Shown: positions 24,233 to 36,569 of the stretch, one piece after another | How positions within the stretch are numbered: the first letter of the stretch is position 1 | Layout of the letters: every line of letters starts with the position of its first letter | Assembly: GCF_000002865.3 (NCBI RefSeq) | Contig: NW_001865057.1 | Coordinates: 155,342-219,341 of the forward strand | Length of the DNA stretch: 64,000 bases | Reading direction: 5' to 3' | Source of the DNA: Monosiga brevicollis MX1 | Lineage: Eukaryota; Opisthokonta; Choanoflagellata; Craspedida; Salpingoecidae | Made by a program: the position numbers and the translations under genes | The notes under the pieces: generated by a model | What the model was told of the DNA's origin: nothing | What the model saw: the letters and a program-made list of their open reading frames with translations, nothing else | The model's database searches: none

Positions 24233-26882
24233 GCACTGAGAGAGTGACACCTTCATCCCGATCGGTTGATGTGCCGTTTTAATTTTTTTCTTTTTTTTTT
24301 AGTTTTTCTTTGCTGTGATGATCCCTCTTTGCCTCGACTGCTCTCCTCTCTGTCAGTCTGCCTGTCATCGGTGTTTCTTGTACCGGCTGCTCTATGGCGC
24401 CTTCTTTTATTTTCTTTCCATGTTTATCTATCAGGTGTTTCAAGAAGCGCGGTGACTGCGTGCCCTGTTGCTTGTTGGAGTGTTTCGTGTGCTTTTCCAC
24501 ATGTTATCGTGTGCATCGTGTTTGTTTTCCATTCGTTTATTCAAGGCACGGCATTTCTGCGCGCCTCGAGGCCCAGAATTGCTGGTGCCGGTGTCTGAGG
24601 GCATTGGACCCGTTTATCGACCTGCATCAAGAGTACTCGCTTGCGCTGAGTGCGCACTATCAGCGGCAAGCATTTGCTGCCACCACGCCCATACCCTTTT
24701 ACACCTGCCGATTTCTCGACTCGTCGTGCTAAAGCATGACCTCCTGTGTGTGGTATTCTTATTAACGAGAACTTTTTTACATGTTAACGCGCTTGTCTGT
24801 GTGTTTGGTAACTATGTATGGCGACTCCTTCAGCCCCGCCCCTCTCAAGGTGGGAGCCCGCTCCTCTAATCTTTCCCTGAAGCCTTGGCGTTTCAACGCC
24901 ATGCCAATCGATTTCGATCCCGTGCTCCTCTTGTGATGTGCTAGCAAGAAGTCAAGTCAAAGTCTGTCGTGATAGCAACTTTATGAGCGAGAGGGACGAG
25001 GAGGAGGGAGGAGGAGGCGACACGAGGCAGAGGAGGGAGGAGGGAGGAAGGGGGCAAGAGGAGGAGGAGAAGGAGGAGGGGTTTGGTCGGGGAGGAGGAG
25101 GAGGAGGACGCGAGGGAGAAGCGGAGGGAGGAGTATCGTTTTCTCCAAAGCAAAGCGTGCTTTTGATTTGAGTTATGACAAAAAGCCAATCAAAAGGTAG
25201 GCGAGACATATTGTTGTATCGTAAAGAGTATTTGTATATTTATTAATGTGTCTAACACTTTTACGTGCATCGGCAAGATGAGAAATTGCAGATTAACTTG
25301 TTTACATGTTCAGCTGATACGACTTTCCAAGTTTTGTTTTGTTCGGGTAACAAGCAGTGCACCAAACCAACCCATAACAATATCGTGACTCTCTCCATGT
25401 TGGGCAGGAGACGCGTGGCGGCGCTTTCGGAGCTTTGGTGGCGCTGTCGCCAGCTGGCTTTGCTCACCTTTCGCTTTCGATCCTTCTTGACTGCCGCCAG
25501 TTGCAGTGGATCCACATCAATCACCAGACGGCGCCGAAACTGACTTGCTTGTCACTAGATAAAAAAAGTCCACGAAATTGGATGGGTTTGCTTTGCAACC
25601 CAAATAATGACATGACATGCTACCCCCCCCCCCCCCCNNNNNNNNNNNNNNNNNNNNNNNNNNNNNNNNNNNNNNNNNNNNNNNNNNGTACCCCCCCCCC
25701 CCCCGCCTTACCCCGCCCACCCCCCTAATGTTACCACTGCCAAACAAGAATAACAACAAAAAAAAGAAAAACACAGGGGGACGCCACGACAACGCCACAC
25801 GCCCCCTTTCTTGAACATGTAAAGCAATGGTCGTAAGTTTTAATTTTGATGGGCGTGTGGGAGGAAAAAGACTCTGGATCGCAGTTGCGGCGCACCTGGG
25901 ACAGGCTTTGGGGCTCTCATCGCTCTCATCGATCATGGGCAAACGTCATTTTTTTTTCTCACGCTCGCTGCACCTCTGCCTTGTTCGACTGAGCGCCGGA
26001 TCGGCAATCCCCATCGAGCTTGCTGCCCCTTTCTCATGCTGAGCAACCCTTACGCCGGTACTCCAGACTTGATCGCACCTTGATATCGGCGACATTGGCG
26101 ACGCCGAGCCTCGAGTCGCCATCCCCAAACTGGTCATCGCACTCAACAACGGGCCAGCATCGGCATCCGCCACAATCGTGAGCCCATCGACCTTGCGGAA
26201 CGACTCGTGGCCCCTCAACCTTGTCAACGTGCTCCAAACTTGGCTCGGACTCGGAAATTTGAGAATTTTTGTGACAACTGGCTCGGCTTTACACCGATCC
26301 CTCCATACCATTTGTTCGTGTGTGTGCGGCACAGGGCTGTCTGGAGTCCATTCCAGGCTCTGCCCCATCACAAGCCCGACCGCTTTGAACCGTGCCCGTG
26401 CAAGCTTGCTCCCGCCCACCTCCAATCCCCAATCCCCATCACACCTCCAAAAACAAAAACAAACAAACAGCCAACAGGAGTGCCACACCCACATTGCCAC
26501 TACCAATGGTGGTGATTGTTTTGAATCGTTTGTTTCTGTTTCTTTCCTATGTGGGTTCCTCGTGAGCCTACATCCTACATCCCAAACTCCCTGTGGGCCT
26601 TGCACAAGAAGATCAACCACAAAAGAGAGAGCAACAGGAGCAACAACGCAACAACGTTGGAGCTGCAAAAGAGTCGCGCCTGCACCAGCTGCTCATAACC
26701 GCTCTTCACCTAAACCAGACGCTTTTTTTTTGGTAGGCGCGTCGTCGCTCCTCATCCATCTCGACAAGCACCAGGCCACACGAGCAGGCGGCTTGCATTT
26801 TCTTGCCCCGTGCTGCAAGCCCTGTGCGGCACGTGACCACTTGTGATTTTTATTATCGACATCAGACTGGTCACCACCCGCG
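24233..26882. other. Long low-complexity spacer with purine tract, poly-C tracts and an N gap
   Basis: About 2.65 kb without a confident gene. It contains T-rich stretches (24285-24310), a G/A-rich purine tract (about 24985-25135, GAGGAGGAG type), two poly-C runs (25623-25637 and 25690-25704) bracketing a 50-base N gap at 25638-25687, and C/A-rich sequence (26395-26480). Frames of 220-240 codons at 26178-26846 (+) and 26668-25946 (-) overlap each other and show no domain; I treat them as chance or UTR. The part just before 26883 is probably the leader of the next gene. Confidence 0.5.
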
Positions 26883-27356
26883 ATGTACAGTCGTGGGTTT
26901 GAGGATTGGCACGCCAGCAGTCGTCGCGAGAACGGCGATGCCGGCGCCAGCGTCATTGCTCTTGCCGACCTGGCCCGCATCCGTGTGTGGACCCGCCGCG
27001 ACCCCAGCTATCGCAGTGAAAGCGGCAGCGATGCTTGCTCTGTGCGCAGCAACAGCATCAGCGATCTGGCCATCTCCGTGGATGACGATGCCGCTCTTCG
27101 CGAGGCCCGCCTTTCCCTGTCGGAGAGCCAAGAGCAAGCCATCATCCTGACGACGACCCAAACAGTAAACGAGCACCGACCACGACCGCGCGCCCTCTCG
27201 ATCAATCGCAAGTCGCCGCCGCCCCATCCCACCTTTTTGAGCCGACGCTCCTCACTCCGCAACAGGCGCCCATCATTGCCCAGCGCGCCCCCGTGCCATG
27301 TACAGCGTCGATCAATACGCGTCCTGCCCGCCTTGCCGAACATTTCGGCTTTTTGA
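26883..27356 (+). CDS. Unrecognised protein, member 2 of the local R-[IV]-R-V motif family
   Basis: Apparently intronless, 157 codons from ATG 26883 (MYSRGFEDWHASSRRENGD). The conserved block falls near residue 24: SVIALADLARIRVWTRRDPS. It is followed by a Ser/Asp patch (SISDLAISVDDDAALRE) and a basic Arg/Ser/Pro-rich tail (SRRSSLRNRRPSLPS). The leading residues (GFEDWHAS) also resemble the stretch before the block in member 1 (YSSWLDNM). The protein looks disordered apart from this block, which could form a short amphipathic helix or strand for docking (inference). Function unknown. The three family members lie in the same orientation, spaced about 3.3 and 2.3 kb apart. Confidence 0.55.
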   Translation: MYSRGFEDWHASSRRENGDAGASVIALADLARIRVWTRRDPSYRSESGSDACSVRSNSISDLAISVDDDAALREARLSLSESQEQAIILTTTQTVNEHRPRPRALSINRKSPPPHPTFLSRRSSLRNRRPSLPSAPPCHVQRRSIRVLPALPNISAF

Positions 27357-29206
27357 TCCCGGGCCCCCGCGCCATGTGCCGTGCCGTCTTGTGCCGTGTT
27401 GTGAGTCCTGGCATGCTGTGAAGAGCATGCTGTTATTTCTTTCTGTATGGCTGGCTGCAACGTGTGCAAGTGCCAGCAAAAACTGCTGGTCAAGCTTGCC
27501 CGAGCGCCTCTGCCCTTTAGCTTCCTTGTAAAATACTTTTAGTTATTTGCCCCACACCCGTGTCTTTTGGAGACTGTGTTCATATCACTAGGGCCAAGTT
27601 GGACTGCGTCCTGGGCTATTTTCGCTCTCTCTCTCCTCCTCCTCCTCCTCCTCCTCCTCCTCCCCCTTCGTCTGCCTCTCGCTATTCTGTGAGAGAAGGA
27701 GAGTGCGTGCAGCTCTCTCTAAGTTTCACCTGTAATACTACCGCTCTGGGCCGTGCGGTTTGCTTCTTCTTGTTAGGCTTGTGTATCTAGAACGTTGGCT
27801 TTTTTTCATCTTCCTAACCCTCTCCTCTGCAGCCGTGCTGCTTAAAGCCGACTTTCCTCCCCAATCGATCACCCTTATTATCCAAGCCCTTCTCCAATTC
27901 AAATGCCACGTGCCACATCAGTGAAGAATTCCATGCAGCATCTTTGTAGGAGATTAGCCAGCGGAACGTCAGCGCCGTCGGCCACAAATGCCACGAACAA
28001 AAGAAACAAGGCAAACCCTTACTTTTACACATGGGAATATCGTTTTTGAAATGGGTGACTTTTTTTGTCTCTTCTTCCAAAGTCCCAACCAACCTTCTTC
28101 TGCTCGTGCCCCCAATCATGGGCAGTTGGTGTGTTGCCTGTTTCTCTGTGCTCCATTCCAGCCCAAAGCAGCCGGCATTACATCCGGATGTATCGCCATG
28201 AAATCGTTGGCGCCTTTGCCAACGAACCTGCACAAGTATTTCTTGCATAGGAAGATGGATCAGCCTCCGCCCTTCATCGCCGAGCCAACGCAGAGAGCAG
28301 CAAGGCACCTCTCGACTGAGCGAGCAGCCTTCCACAAACTGGGTGATCCCCAAACACTCATGCTCCCCAACACCCACAAAAATTAAAAGTTGATTTTGCC
28401 GAAGAAAAGCACACAAAAAGGGGAGTCTGTACTTTTTATGACATTTTGACGTTGTGGAAATGGGTTTTGCTTCATGCCTATGGGACTTGCTGGCTGTTGT
28501 CGTACAGGTTCCCACACACCCAGACGCACACGCAGTGGCGTCTCAACAGTGGTTGGTCTCGGTTGACAAGTGCAAGTGCAAGAGGTAGACACAGGCACGA
28601 GCAGACCTCATCACACGGCAGCGGTTGAACGAGAGCACCGACAGAGCACCGACAGAGCATAACCAGCCAAAAACTAGAGTCACTCACCTGCTCCGCAAGG
28701 CACGAAGCACGAGCTTGTCTGGTCAGACGAGCAACAGGCTTGACGAATAAACCGACAAAGACTTTGGCTGTGCCACGGCTTTTGCGTCCCCATGGACCCA
28801 ACATGACCCCAAGACACGTCCACGCCAACGACAACGAAGAAGGGGGGCCAGGACACATTACAGCCACAGGAGGAGACCAGCGACCTTGTCGGACAGCACT
28901 CACTCCTTCGACACCAACCCGACCCATCCGGCCAGTGCCTCGAATTAACCACCCTTACGTGTCGACATTTCGTTGTGTTGGGGGTCACTTTGACTTGAAG
29001 CCCCAAGCTGCAGGCTTGGAATGGGGGTTGGGATCATGCAGAAAGAGACCTCGGGAATCCCTTCATTCCAGACTCAACGATGAATCGAGACGAGCTTTTT
29101 GAGGCGAGTTTGGGAACGGCTTGCTCCACACGACAAGTCTTTGCTCATTTTTTTGGGTAGATCGACATCGCACAAACAAGGCAAACATCGCCCGGACCAT
29201 CCCACA
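27357..29206. other. Spacer with (TCC)n run and an uncertain minus-strand open frame
   Basis: About 1.85 kb between members 2 and 3 of the motif family. A TCC run lies at 27635-27664. A minus-strand frame of 233 codons (28515-27814) is open but contains no domain or signal that I recognise, and a plus-strand frame (27988-28386) overlaps it. I leave both uncalled. Otherwise C/T- and A-rich sequence. Confidence 0.45.
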
Positions 29207-29608
29207 ATGACTCACGAGACAATGACACAGACTGGCCGTGCCGTTGCAAAGGCATCCCAGGGCACGAGTACCACGAGCAAGAACGCCGAAATCTCTGTCA
29301 TTGACATGGCCTACAAAATCCGCATTCGCGTCGCTCGCCAAAGCCAGGTTGAAGCGCACCTCACGAGCATCGCCGAACAACCGACCAAGTCCAACAAGTC
29401 CAACTTGGCAGCCCGCTTCGTCGCTACACTCAAACGCAAGACCTTTCGCCAAAAGAACGACAGCCAGCCGGGATCGTGCAAGACCCCGCCGCTGTCGCCC
29501 AGGAGCCGACGTCGCATGATCAACACCACCCTCACTAGCAGCCTGCGACGAACCCTCATGGAGAGCCCCAACGCTCAGAGCGGGCGTCAAGACACGGTTC
29601 TCGTCTGA
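29207..29608 (+). CDS. Unrecognised small basic protein, member 3 of the local motif family
   Basis: Apparently intronless, 133 codons from ATG 29207 (MTHETMTQTGRAVAKASQG) to a TGA at 29606-29608. The block near residue 27 reads ISVIDMAYKIRIRVARQSQV, which keeps the IDMA and R-[IV]-R-V positions of members 1 and 2 but lacks the Trp. The rest is basic and Ser/Thr-rich (RKTFRQKN, SRRRMINTTLTSSLRRTL). It is the most divergent of the three. No domain recognised. The frame remains open for 36 codons upstream of the chosen ATG, so an earlier start cannot be excluded. Confidence 0.5.
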   Translation: MTHETMTQTGRAVAKASQGTSTTSKNAEISVIDMAYKIRIRVARQSQVEAHLTSIAEQPTKSNKSNLAARFVATLKRKTFRQKNDSQPGSCKTPPLSPRSRRRMINTTLTSSLRRTLMESPNAQSGRQDTVLV

Positions 29609-30246
29609 ACCCCCACGTTCCTCTCGGCATATTTGGCGCAAAGTCGACAGTTTGAATTGCGCCCCTACAGCTTCGCAAGCTGTTTATGATAACATTTATT
29701 TTTCTTTTCTTTTCGAGTTCTATGCCTCCTGATTGATTATCCGAGAACGAGGCGTCTTGTTAGTTGGCCATCGAGCCGACGCAAGATCTATTCGTGGCTT
29801 ATTTTGTTTTTCCTGTGACTGGTCTGCGAGCTGCGCTCGACAACAACATGTGAATAGTATACGCCTATAACCCGTTCTTTCCCCCTTCATTCACCGTGCA
29901 CTGTGCCGGACACACTGCAAAACTTGACTTTGCATATCAATCGAATCCTCTCTCATGTGTACATGACACCGTTTATCAGACCAGATACATCAAGCTTCAA
30001 GCACTCGAACAGGAGCCAACAGACAAAGCTTTAAACGAAACAGAAACTCGCCCAGAAGGTGCATGAATGTACGGTAAATGCGCTTCAATTAAACAACTAT
30101 TGGTCAGGTGAGAAAATGAAAGATCGAGTCCACTTGCACGGCCAGCTCAATCAGACGTGGTCGAATCTCCTAGAGTAAAGACAATCACAATCGCCTGAGC
30201 CTGAGCCTGGACCCCAGACCACCACCAAGAGCAGACCAGCAATCAT
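29609..30246. other. Intergenic spacer, convergent genes
   Basis: About 640 bases between motif-family member 3 (+) and PARL (-). T-rich at 29690-29715. No coding signal. Should contain both 3' ends. Confidence 0.6.
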
Positions 30247-31936
30247 TCAAATTCCGGGCCGAACCTTGTAGTAGTTGCCGTAGGCATAGCCTACCAACAG
30301 GCCACCCAAATGGGCAGCGTGCCCCAGACGCGACCAGCCGAGAACCAGGCCAGCCACGTCAAACATCATGACGGCAATCATGGCCTGCCAGGTTGAACAG
30401 CAGTGGTAGCATGGGTGGTCATGGCATGAGGCCGAGCACGACGAAAACTCCACGCAACAAAAGTTGGTGCGGCAAACCTGTTCTGCTGAAAAGGTGAAAA
30501 AGGGCAAAAAAATGATGGAAAGCTTGGCCTCGGGATCCACGGCCGTGACAAAGCCAAAAAGGCCAAAGACAATGCCCGATGCACCCAGACCGGCAAAATG
30601 GCGAGCAGCCACAAAGGCATGCACCATCGAAGCCACGGATGATCCCAGTCCTGAGTACGGAGAATGACAGGTCATCAGCCCATGGACAAAAAAAAAAAAA
30701 AAACAGCTTGGGCTTTGGACCTCGTCTTAAAATGCGTACCAGCCCAGCCCAAGAGTGCCAAAAACTCGCCGCCGGTCAACTGTCCATTCTTGACGCAAAC
30801 GGCTGGACAAAGGCACGGAAAAGCGCAAGGAAGCTTGGGTGAGCACTTTCCTTGAAGATAGATTCATCTCCTCAGGCAAGGACTGCTCCACAAGACGTAC
30901 CAAAAGACTGAAACGCAATCATATTGAAGAGGAAATGAATGGCGTCCTTATGGCTGATATTAGCACCAACCATCTGCGTCAAGCGGCCTAACCAGGAGGA
31001 GAGCCAGCTCGTCATCAGTACTGCGTCCACTTTGGCTCTAACCAAGCCCGCAAGCAAGCAAGCAAAACTTTGACCCTGACACTTGGGTGCATACCGCTGA
31101 GAGGGGCATGCATAAAGTTGCGCAGCAAAAACCTCTGCATGTTGGGCAAACGCCAAAGAAGAAAGACGACGGCATTGACTCCTATAAAGGCTGCACTCCA
31201 CCATTCGCGTACCACAGTAGGGCAAGAAATGAGTTGGCCCATGAGCATACGACACGAATCAGTGCAAGTGCACACGCACACACTCACTGTAAATGATGCC
31301 CTTGCCCAGGAGCGTGTGCGGCATTGAAGTGATGAGCTCCTGCGACAGCACAAACCAAGCAAGGATGATACAACGGATTGAGCGCACCCGCGACAATACA
31401 ATCGGCACAGCTCAACACCACTCAGATTGATTTCTGACCGTGCGCAGTGCTTGGTGCAGCCGACCATAAAGAGTGGCCAGCCATTGTTGACCCTCATCAA
31501 CGGCATGGCTAAGAATGAGAAATGAGAGGGCAAAAAGAGTACCATGAGCCAGTCTTCGGCGCACTGGACACCACAATCAGGATTAAGCTGTGTCCTGCAT
31601 GCTAAGGATCGGGCATGCAGGCCGCACCGACAAGCCTCGCGCAGACGCCGCTCCACCCCCATACTAGATGAATGGCAAAGCATGCGATGGGCGCGTGCGT
31701 GAGCCGGGGATAGGGAAGCAAGGGCAAGGCAACAGAATGCAAAGAAGACTTTAAAGACACACTAAGTTTTGTAGATGCTTAGACCCAGCTTTTCTTGCTT
31801 CAAGATACCATAGCCAGCAAAGACGGCGAGTCCGAATGCACTCTACTCCAAACACAGAGATAAGAAACAGCCGTGATAAGCCAACGGCCGACCCGAGTGC
31901 TGCAATTCCAATGTCAAGATGCAAGGGAGGGAGCGT

Positions 31937-32020
<84 letters not shown>

Positions 32021-32505
32021 GGTCTTGAACAAAAGCCACGTACTGCGCCGGCAAAGGCCAAGGGCCGAGCAATGAGGTAGGAAAACGTCATGCGCTCGGG
32101 TCGTGCACAATAAGCGTCGATGTTTGGGCCAGCCTCGGCTGCGAGCATGTTGTACGCGCTCTGAGAATCCCGCGTTCGGCGCGTGACTCGCCGTCTAGTG
32201 CCAAGCCACATGCAAATGAGTAAACCCAAGCATTTTGGATCAAGTGAAAAAACTGAAGTACATGCATGACGTACGGCCGATTTGACTGTGTGGCCATGCG
32301 CCGCCAGGCTGGCAACTGCTGCGTGCCGAGGCTGCAGGAGCAGGTGGTGCATTCAGTAAGATTTGCAGACGAACACACGCACCCTCAGGAAGCAAGAGAC
32401 TCACTGCTGGACCCGAGATTGTTGCGCGGCCAATGAGGATGGCCAAACCAAAACTGCCCGAACACTCTGGCGTGCTGCTTGCCACAGCGCTGTCCGGCCC
32501 GCCAT
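30247..32505 (-). CDS. PARL: PARL-type mitochondrial rhomboid protease
   Basis: Rhomboid serine protease of the mitochondrial inner membrane; in animals it cleaves PINK1 and PGAM5. The start at ATG 32505-32503 gives a basic, Arg/Ser/Ala-rich, probably mitochondrial presequence (MAGRTALWQAARQSVRAVLV). Later exons include LGTQQLPAWRRMATQSNR, RPERMTFSYLIARPLAFAGA, AFGLAVFAGYGILKQEKLGL, GQQWLATLYGRLHQAL, GVNAVVFLLWRLPNMQRFLL, HFLFNMIAFQSFG, then LGASGIVFGLFGFVTAVDPE with the catalytic Ser of GASG (about 30580), LSIIFLPFFTFSAEQ, and GWSRLGHAAHLGGLLVG with the catalytic His (about 30320). The end is YKVRPGI, TGA at 30249-30247. Order and spacing match animal PARL. A CA/GT microsatellite (31938-32019) lies inside an intron. 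Confidence 0.92.
31938..32019. repeat. (CA)n microsatellite in a PARL intron
   Basis: About 82 bases of uninterrupted CA on the plus strand, so the PARL transcript reads GU. It falls between the exon ending ...LAFAGA and the exon beginning SAFGLAV. Confidence 0.95.
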
Positions 32506-32893
32506 GATGCCTGTCGTCCCGTCCCGAGCCACGAGGCTCACGTGTCCACCCAACCTAAGCAGCCATGTCGTGAATTAAAGGGAGAAAAAAAAGCACGACC
32601 CACCATCTTCACACTACGCACACCCGAGTCTCCTACCGCTGCACTACACGCCCAGACCGTGCCTACCAAACTAGCCCACGGGTGGGGCGAGCCAAGGAGG
32701 TCGTCCGTCGTCTGTCCACCGATCCAGCGCGCGCAGCAAAATTTTTTATTGAAACAAACTGCAAGCAATACACAGAGAGAGCACAGAGAGAGATAGTGCA
32801 GTCGATGACTGGAATTGTCTGACAAAAGAGCAGCAGTCTCTGTGAGTCTTTCCCGAGATTGAAAGACCAAATGGAAAAAATAAAAAAAAACTT

Positions 32894-32958
<65 letters not shown>

Positions 32959-33128
32959 GACAGTTTTTCTCACAAGGCCAAAGGGCAGCGGCAAGAGCTT
33001 GTCCTCACTGCGCTGTAGTTCGGTTGCAGGCTGCGAGTGTGTGCGCGGCGTCGCAGCTGTAGATTTTTTTTTGGCGGGATTGCACTGCATTGCGCGTGGA
33101 GGGTGGCCATCATCCTTTGACCGGCGCC
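32506..33128. other. Divergent promoter region of PARL and EHD with (CA)n run
   Basis: Head-to-head spacer. A CA run occupies 32895-32957, preceded by an A-rich stretch. No coding signal. Confidence 0.7.
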
Positions 33129-35662
33129 ATGGGTCTGGTGCGTATATTCCGCGGACTGAGAAGCCGGCGCGGCTTACGCGCCGGCCGCATCGCCCTGTCT
33201 GCCGTTGATTCGGGGCCTCACCACTGAACCGGGTGCTGACATAGTTTGGGGCTGCCCCGAAGAAGGTGGAAGAGCAACAGGTTTGTCATGGACCCAATGT
33301 ATCGGCCGAGACGACCGTGATCCTGCTTCATTCTTTGTGTTTATGTACATCAGAAGTACTTCTCAGCCGTAGATGGCATCAAGCGGCTCTACAAGTCCCG
33401 TATCCGCCCTGTTGAGGAACTCTACAAGGTTGAGCTACCGCTCGCGCTCAAGGCACCGTTTTTTTTTTCTTCTTTTTTTTTTTTTTTTGCGCGCGCACCT
33501 CATCTGATTTTGCGTCCACGCTCTGCCCTTGCTTGTCCGTCTTGTTTCAGTATCAGGCCATGAACTCGGCCACCCTGACTGATGCCGACTTTGACGCCCG
33601 CCCACAAGTTAGTCTGGAGCGTCATACCACACGCACACGCGCGCGTGCATACACACAACACCCACACACTCACTCAGGCGCTATGTTGTGGGCCACGCTC
33701 ACCTCTCATCTTGCTCTCTGTCAGGTCCTGCTTTTGGGCCAGTACTCCGTGGGCAAGACGTCCTTCATCAAGTATTTGCTGGTAGGATTCACCGCTGAAG
33801 ACTTATTCCTGATGTCGAAAATGCAAATGGGTGTGACACGCCATGCAACTCATTTGCACCCCCCTGCCTCGAGAAGGAGCGGGACTTTCCGGGTTCCCAT
33901 ATTGGACCCGAACCAACCACAGATCGTTTCATGGCCATCATGCACGGGCCAACCGAACGTGTCACGCCCGGCAACGCCCTTGCTGTGCAGGAAGACAAGC
34001 CTTTCCGCGGCCTCCAACAGTTTGGCACTTCTTTTCTCCAGCGCCTGGTGCGACCACTTTCGAAGCAATCCTCAAACTCAATAGCTTGATTTGAAGCCTT
34101 ATTGCTACCCTTGTACCCTTGTTCAGGAAATCCGGGCCTCGTCTCTCACTCTGCTGCACCCTCGCATGTATGCTCTACCTTGCTTGTCGTCAGGAATGCT
34201 CGCAATGCGACTCTGAGATTCTCAAGTCGGTCACTTTTGTGGACAGCCCTGGCGTTTTGAGCGGTTTGTTCAGTGTCGTTCTTCCTCGTGCCTTCCTTTT
34301 CTGCTCCTGGTACAACCGAATGCTTGACAGCTCGCTGTGTGCATCTGTGCATCTACACTGTTATATGGCCCGGCATTTGTATCCACAATGATCAGGCGAG
34401 AAACAACGCATTGGTCGGGCCTATGACTTTGTCAAGGTTGTTGAATGGTTTGCACAAAAGTCAGGTACGAGTCGCGCTGCGCAAGCGGCCCTGTCTGATT
34501 GTCGCTATACCTCATGCCGCCCTGTGATCTCTCTACAGACTTGATTATTCTGCTTTTTGATGCGCATAAGCTGGACATTTCCGATGAATTCAAACGCACC
34601 ATCGTTGCTCTGAAGCAGCACGATGAGAAAATCCGCGTGGTACTCAACAAGGCTGACAGCGTCAGCGAGCAGCAACTCATGCGCGTGTATGTTCCGTTCC
34701 CTTAATCTTACTCTATTCCCTCTGATCCAGTGACAAGTGCCCCTGCTTACCTTCTGCCGCTGCGCTGCCCATCGGCATTTTGATGTTTCATGGCCGAATG
34801 CAGTTATGGCGCCCTGATGTGGTCCCTTGGCAAGGTGTCGCAGACGCCAGAGGTCAAGCGAGTCTACATCTCATCCTTCTGGGAATACCCGCTGCGTGTA
34901 CGTGCTACCCACTTGGACGTGACCTGGTTTTCAGCGAACAAAGCGAGTCGATTTAGTTAGTGCCGCTCCTCACCCGGCTCTTGATGCTAATAATTACAGG
35001 ACGGTTCCAATGTTGAACTCTTTGAAAAGGAGCGTGATGACCTTTTGCGAGAGTTGCGTGATCTCCCACGTTACGCTGCCGTGCGCAAGGTACAGAAACC
35101 CTCACTCGATGGGCTCTCTATTCAAGTCAACGCCTGCTCGCCTCGTCCCCGCCTCAACCTGCGCGATGACCTCGTGTGCCTTTTGCTTGCTAGATCAACG
35201 AGCTTGTAAAGCGAACTCGCTACGTCAAGGTCAGAGGGCTTTTGGTTTTTTGCCTTTGCCAAACTGATCGCCTGACGCCATAGTGCTGGCTCTCACTCAC
35301 CTTAACCTCCATGCAGGTTCATGCCTTGCTCATCGGCCACATCAAGTCATTGATGCCCACCATGTGGGGCAAGCAGTCGAAGCAACAATGGATCATCAAC
35401 AACATGCGCGAGATCTTCCGATCCGTTCAGCGCGAGCATCAACTGCCCATGGGTACATGTTTCGCCCACGTCCAAAACCTAGCCCACTAGTCAAAGAAAC
35501 ATGCTGCCCTGATGAGTGTCTGTTCGTAACTCTAGGTGATTTTCCCAACATTGAGCACTTTATCACCTGCATTAAAGACTACGATTTCAGCCGCTTTCCC
35601 AAGGTTGACATGGCGTACGTCTCAGCGTCAAGTTACCGCGTGTTTTTGAACTGGGTGCAGAC

Positions 35663-35708
<46 letters not shown>

Positions 35709-36569
35709 CTTTCTTTCTTTCTCTCATACACATATATATGATTTTTTTGACTCATCAACACGTACCGATAGGCTGATTGAATCCATGGACCAAGTTTTGG
35801 CCCGCGACGTTCCTGCCATCATGAACGACTTTCCACCGGAGCGGTGCGTGATCTTGGGGGCCTGCAGGCAATTTCAAGCCCACGTAGGGTCCCACGGGGA
35901 CCACGACCAGCCATTGAAAGAACTGCTGAAAGCCGATTGGCGTCAGCTGCACATGCCTGTGGCATTGATTTCATTTATTTTTGGTGTGTTGCTTTGTTGA
36001 TTCTTCAATGGTCATTTGATCTTTTCAGAGAGGATGCAGCACAGATGGCGCGTGCGGCCGCCAGTCACGAACCTACAGCTGCTTCATCTTCCGCCGCTGC
36101 TTCATCGGGTGCACCCCCGGCCGTAAGTGCGCATGGCACCGCTTTTGCAACATGCCTGCAGAGGCTCAAGGCCCTCGATTTCCTTGGATGCCCTGCTTTT
36201 GCCAACGCACAGGGAAGCAACCCCTTTGACCCTTTTGGCACTGCGACAACCAGCGTGTCAACGGAGTGGATCATCACCATGAGCAAACAGGCCGAGTACC
36301 GCAACATCTTTGCATCGGCTGGTCCCGTTGATGGCAAGCTTTCTGGTGCCTCGGCCAAGGAGGTCTTGGTCAAATCGCGCCTTGACCCATCCGTCTTGGG
36401 ACGCATTTGGACACTATCTGACATTGATAGCGATGGCTACCTGGACGAGGAAGAGTTTTGCGTTGCGATGCATCTGTGTCACGAATGCCTGGGCGGTCAA
36501 GAACTGCCCAGCAAGTTGCCCGACCTGTTGGTGCCACCCACCAAACGCCACATTGATAGTGCCTGCTAG
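33129..36569 (+). CDS. EHD1: EHD-family membrane-remodelling ATPase with C-terminal EH domain
   Basis: EHD/RME-1 proteins are dynamin-like ATPases that tubulate endosomal membranes and bind NPF motifs through the EH domain. A three-codon first exon (33129-33137, MGL) is inferred. It joins in phase at acceptor about 33244 to [12 protein letters not shown], then [28 protein letters not shown], Walker [11 protein letters not shown] (about 33740), [78 protein letters not shown], a helical middle with [14 protein letters not shown], and the EH domain (about 36260-36569: [56 protein letters not shown]). The EF loop [12 protein letters not shown] is intact. Which of the vertebrate EHD1-4 it equals cannot be said. 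Stop at 36567-36569. Confidence 0.93.
35667..35708. repeat. Poly-T tract in an EHD intron
   Basis: About 42 T residues with few interruptions, then TTTC repeats, between EHD exons. A polymer of Phe in frames here is an artefact. Confidence 0.9.

Noticed and set aside
25946-26846. Overlapping 240- and 222-codon frames on opposite strands
   Set aside because: No domain or signal, mutually overlapping, next to an N gap; more likely the leader of the 26883 gene.
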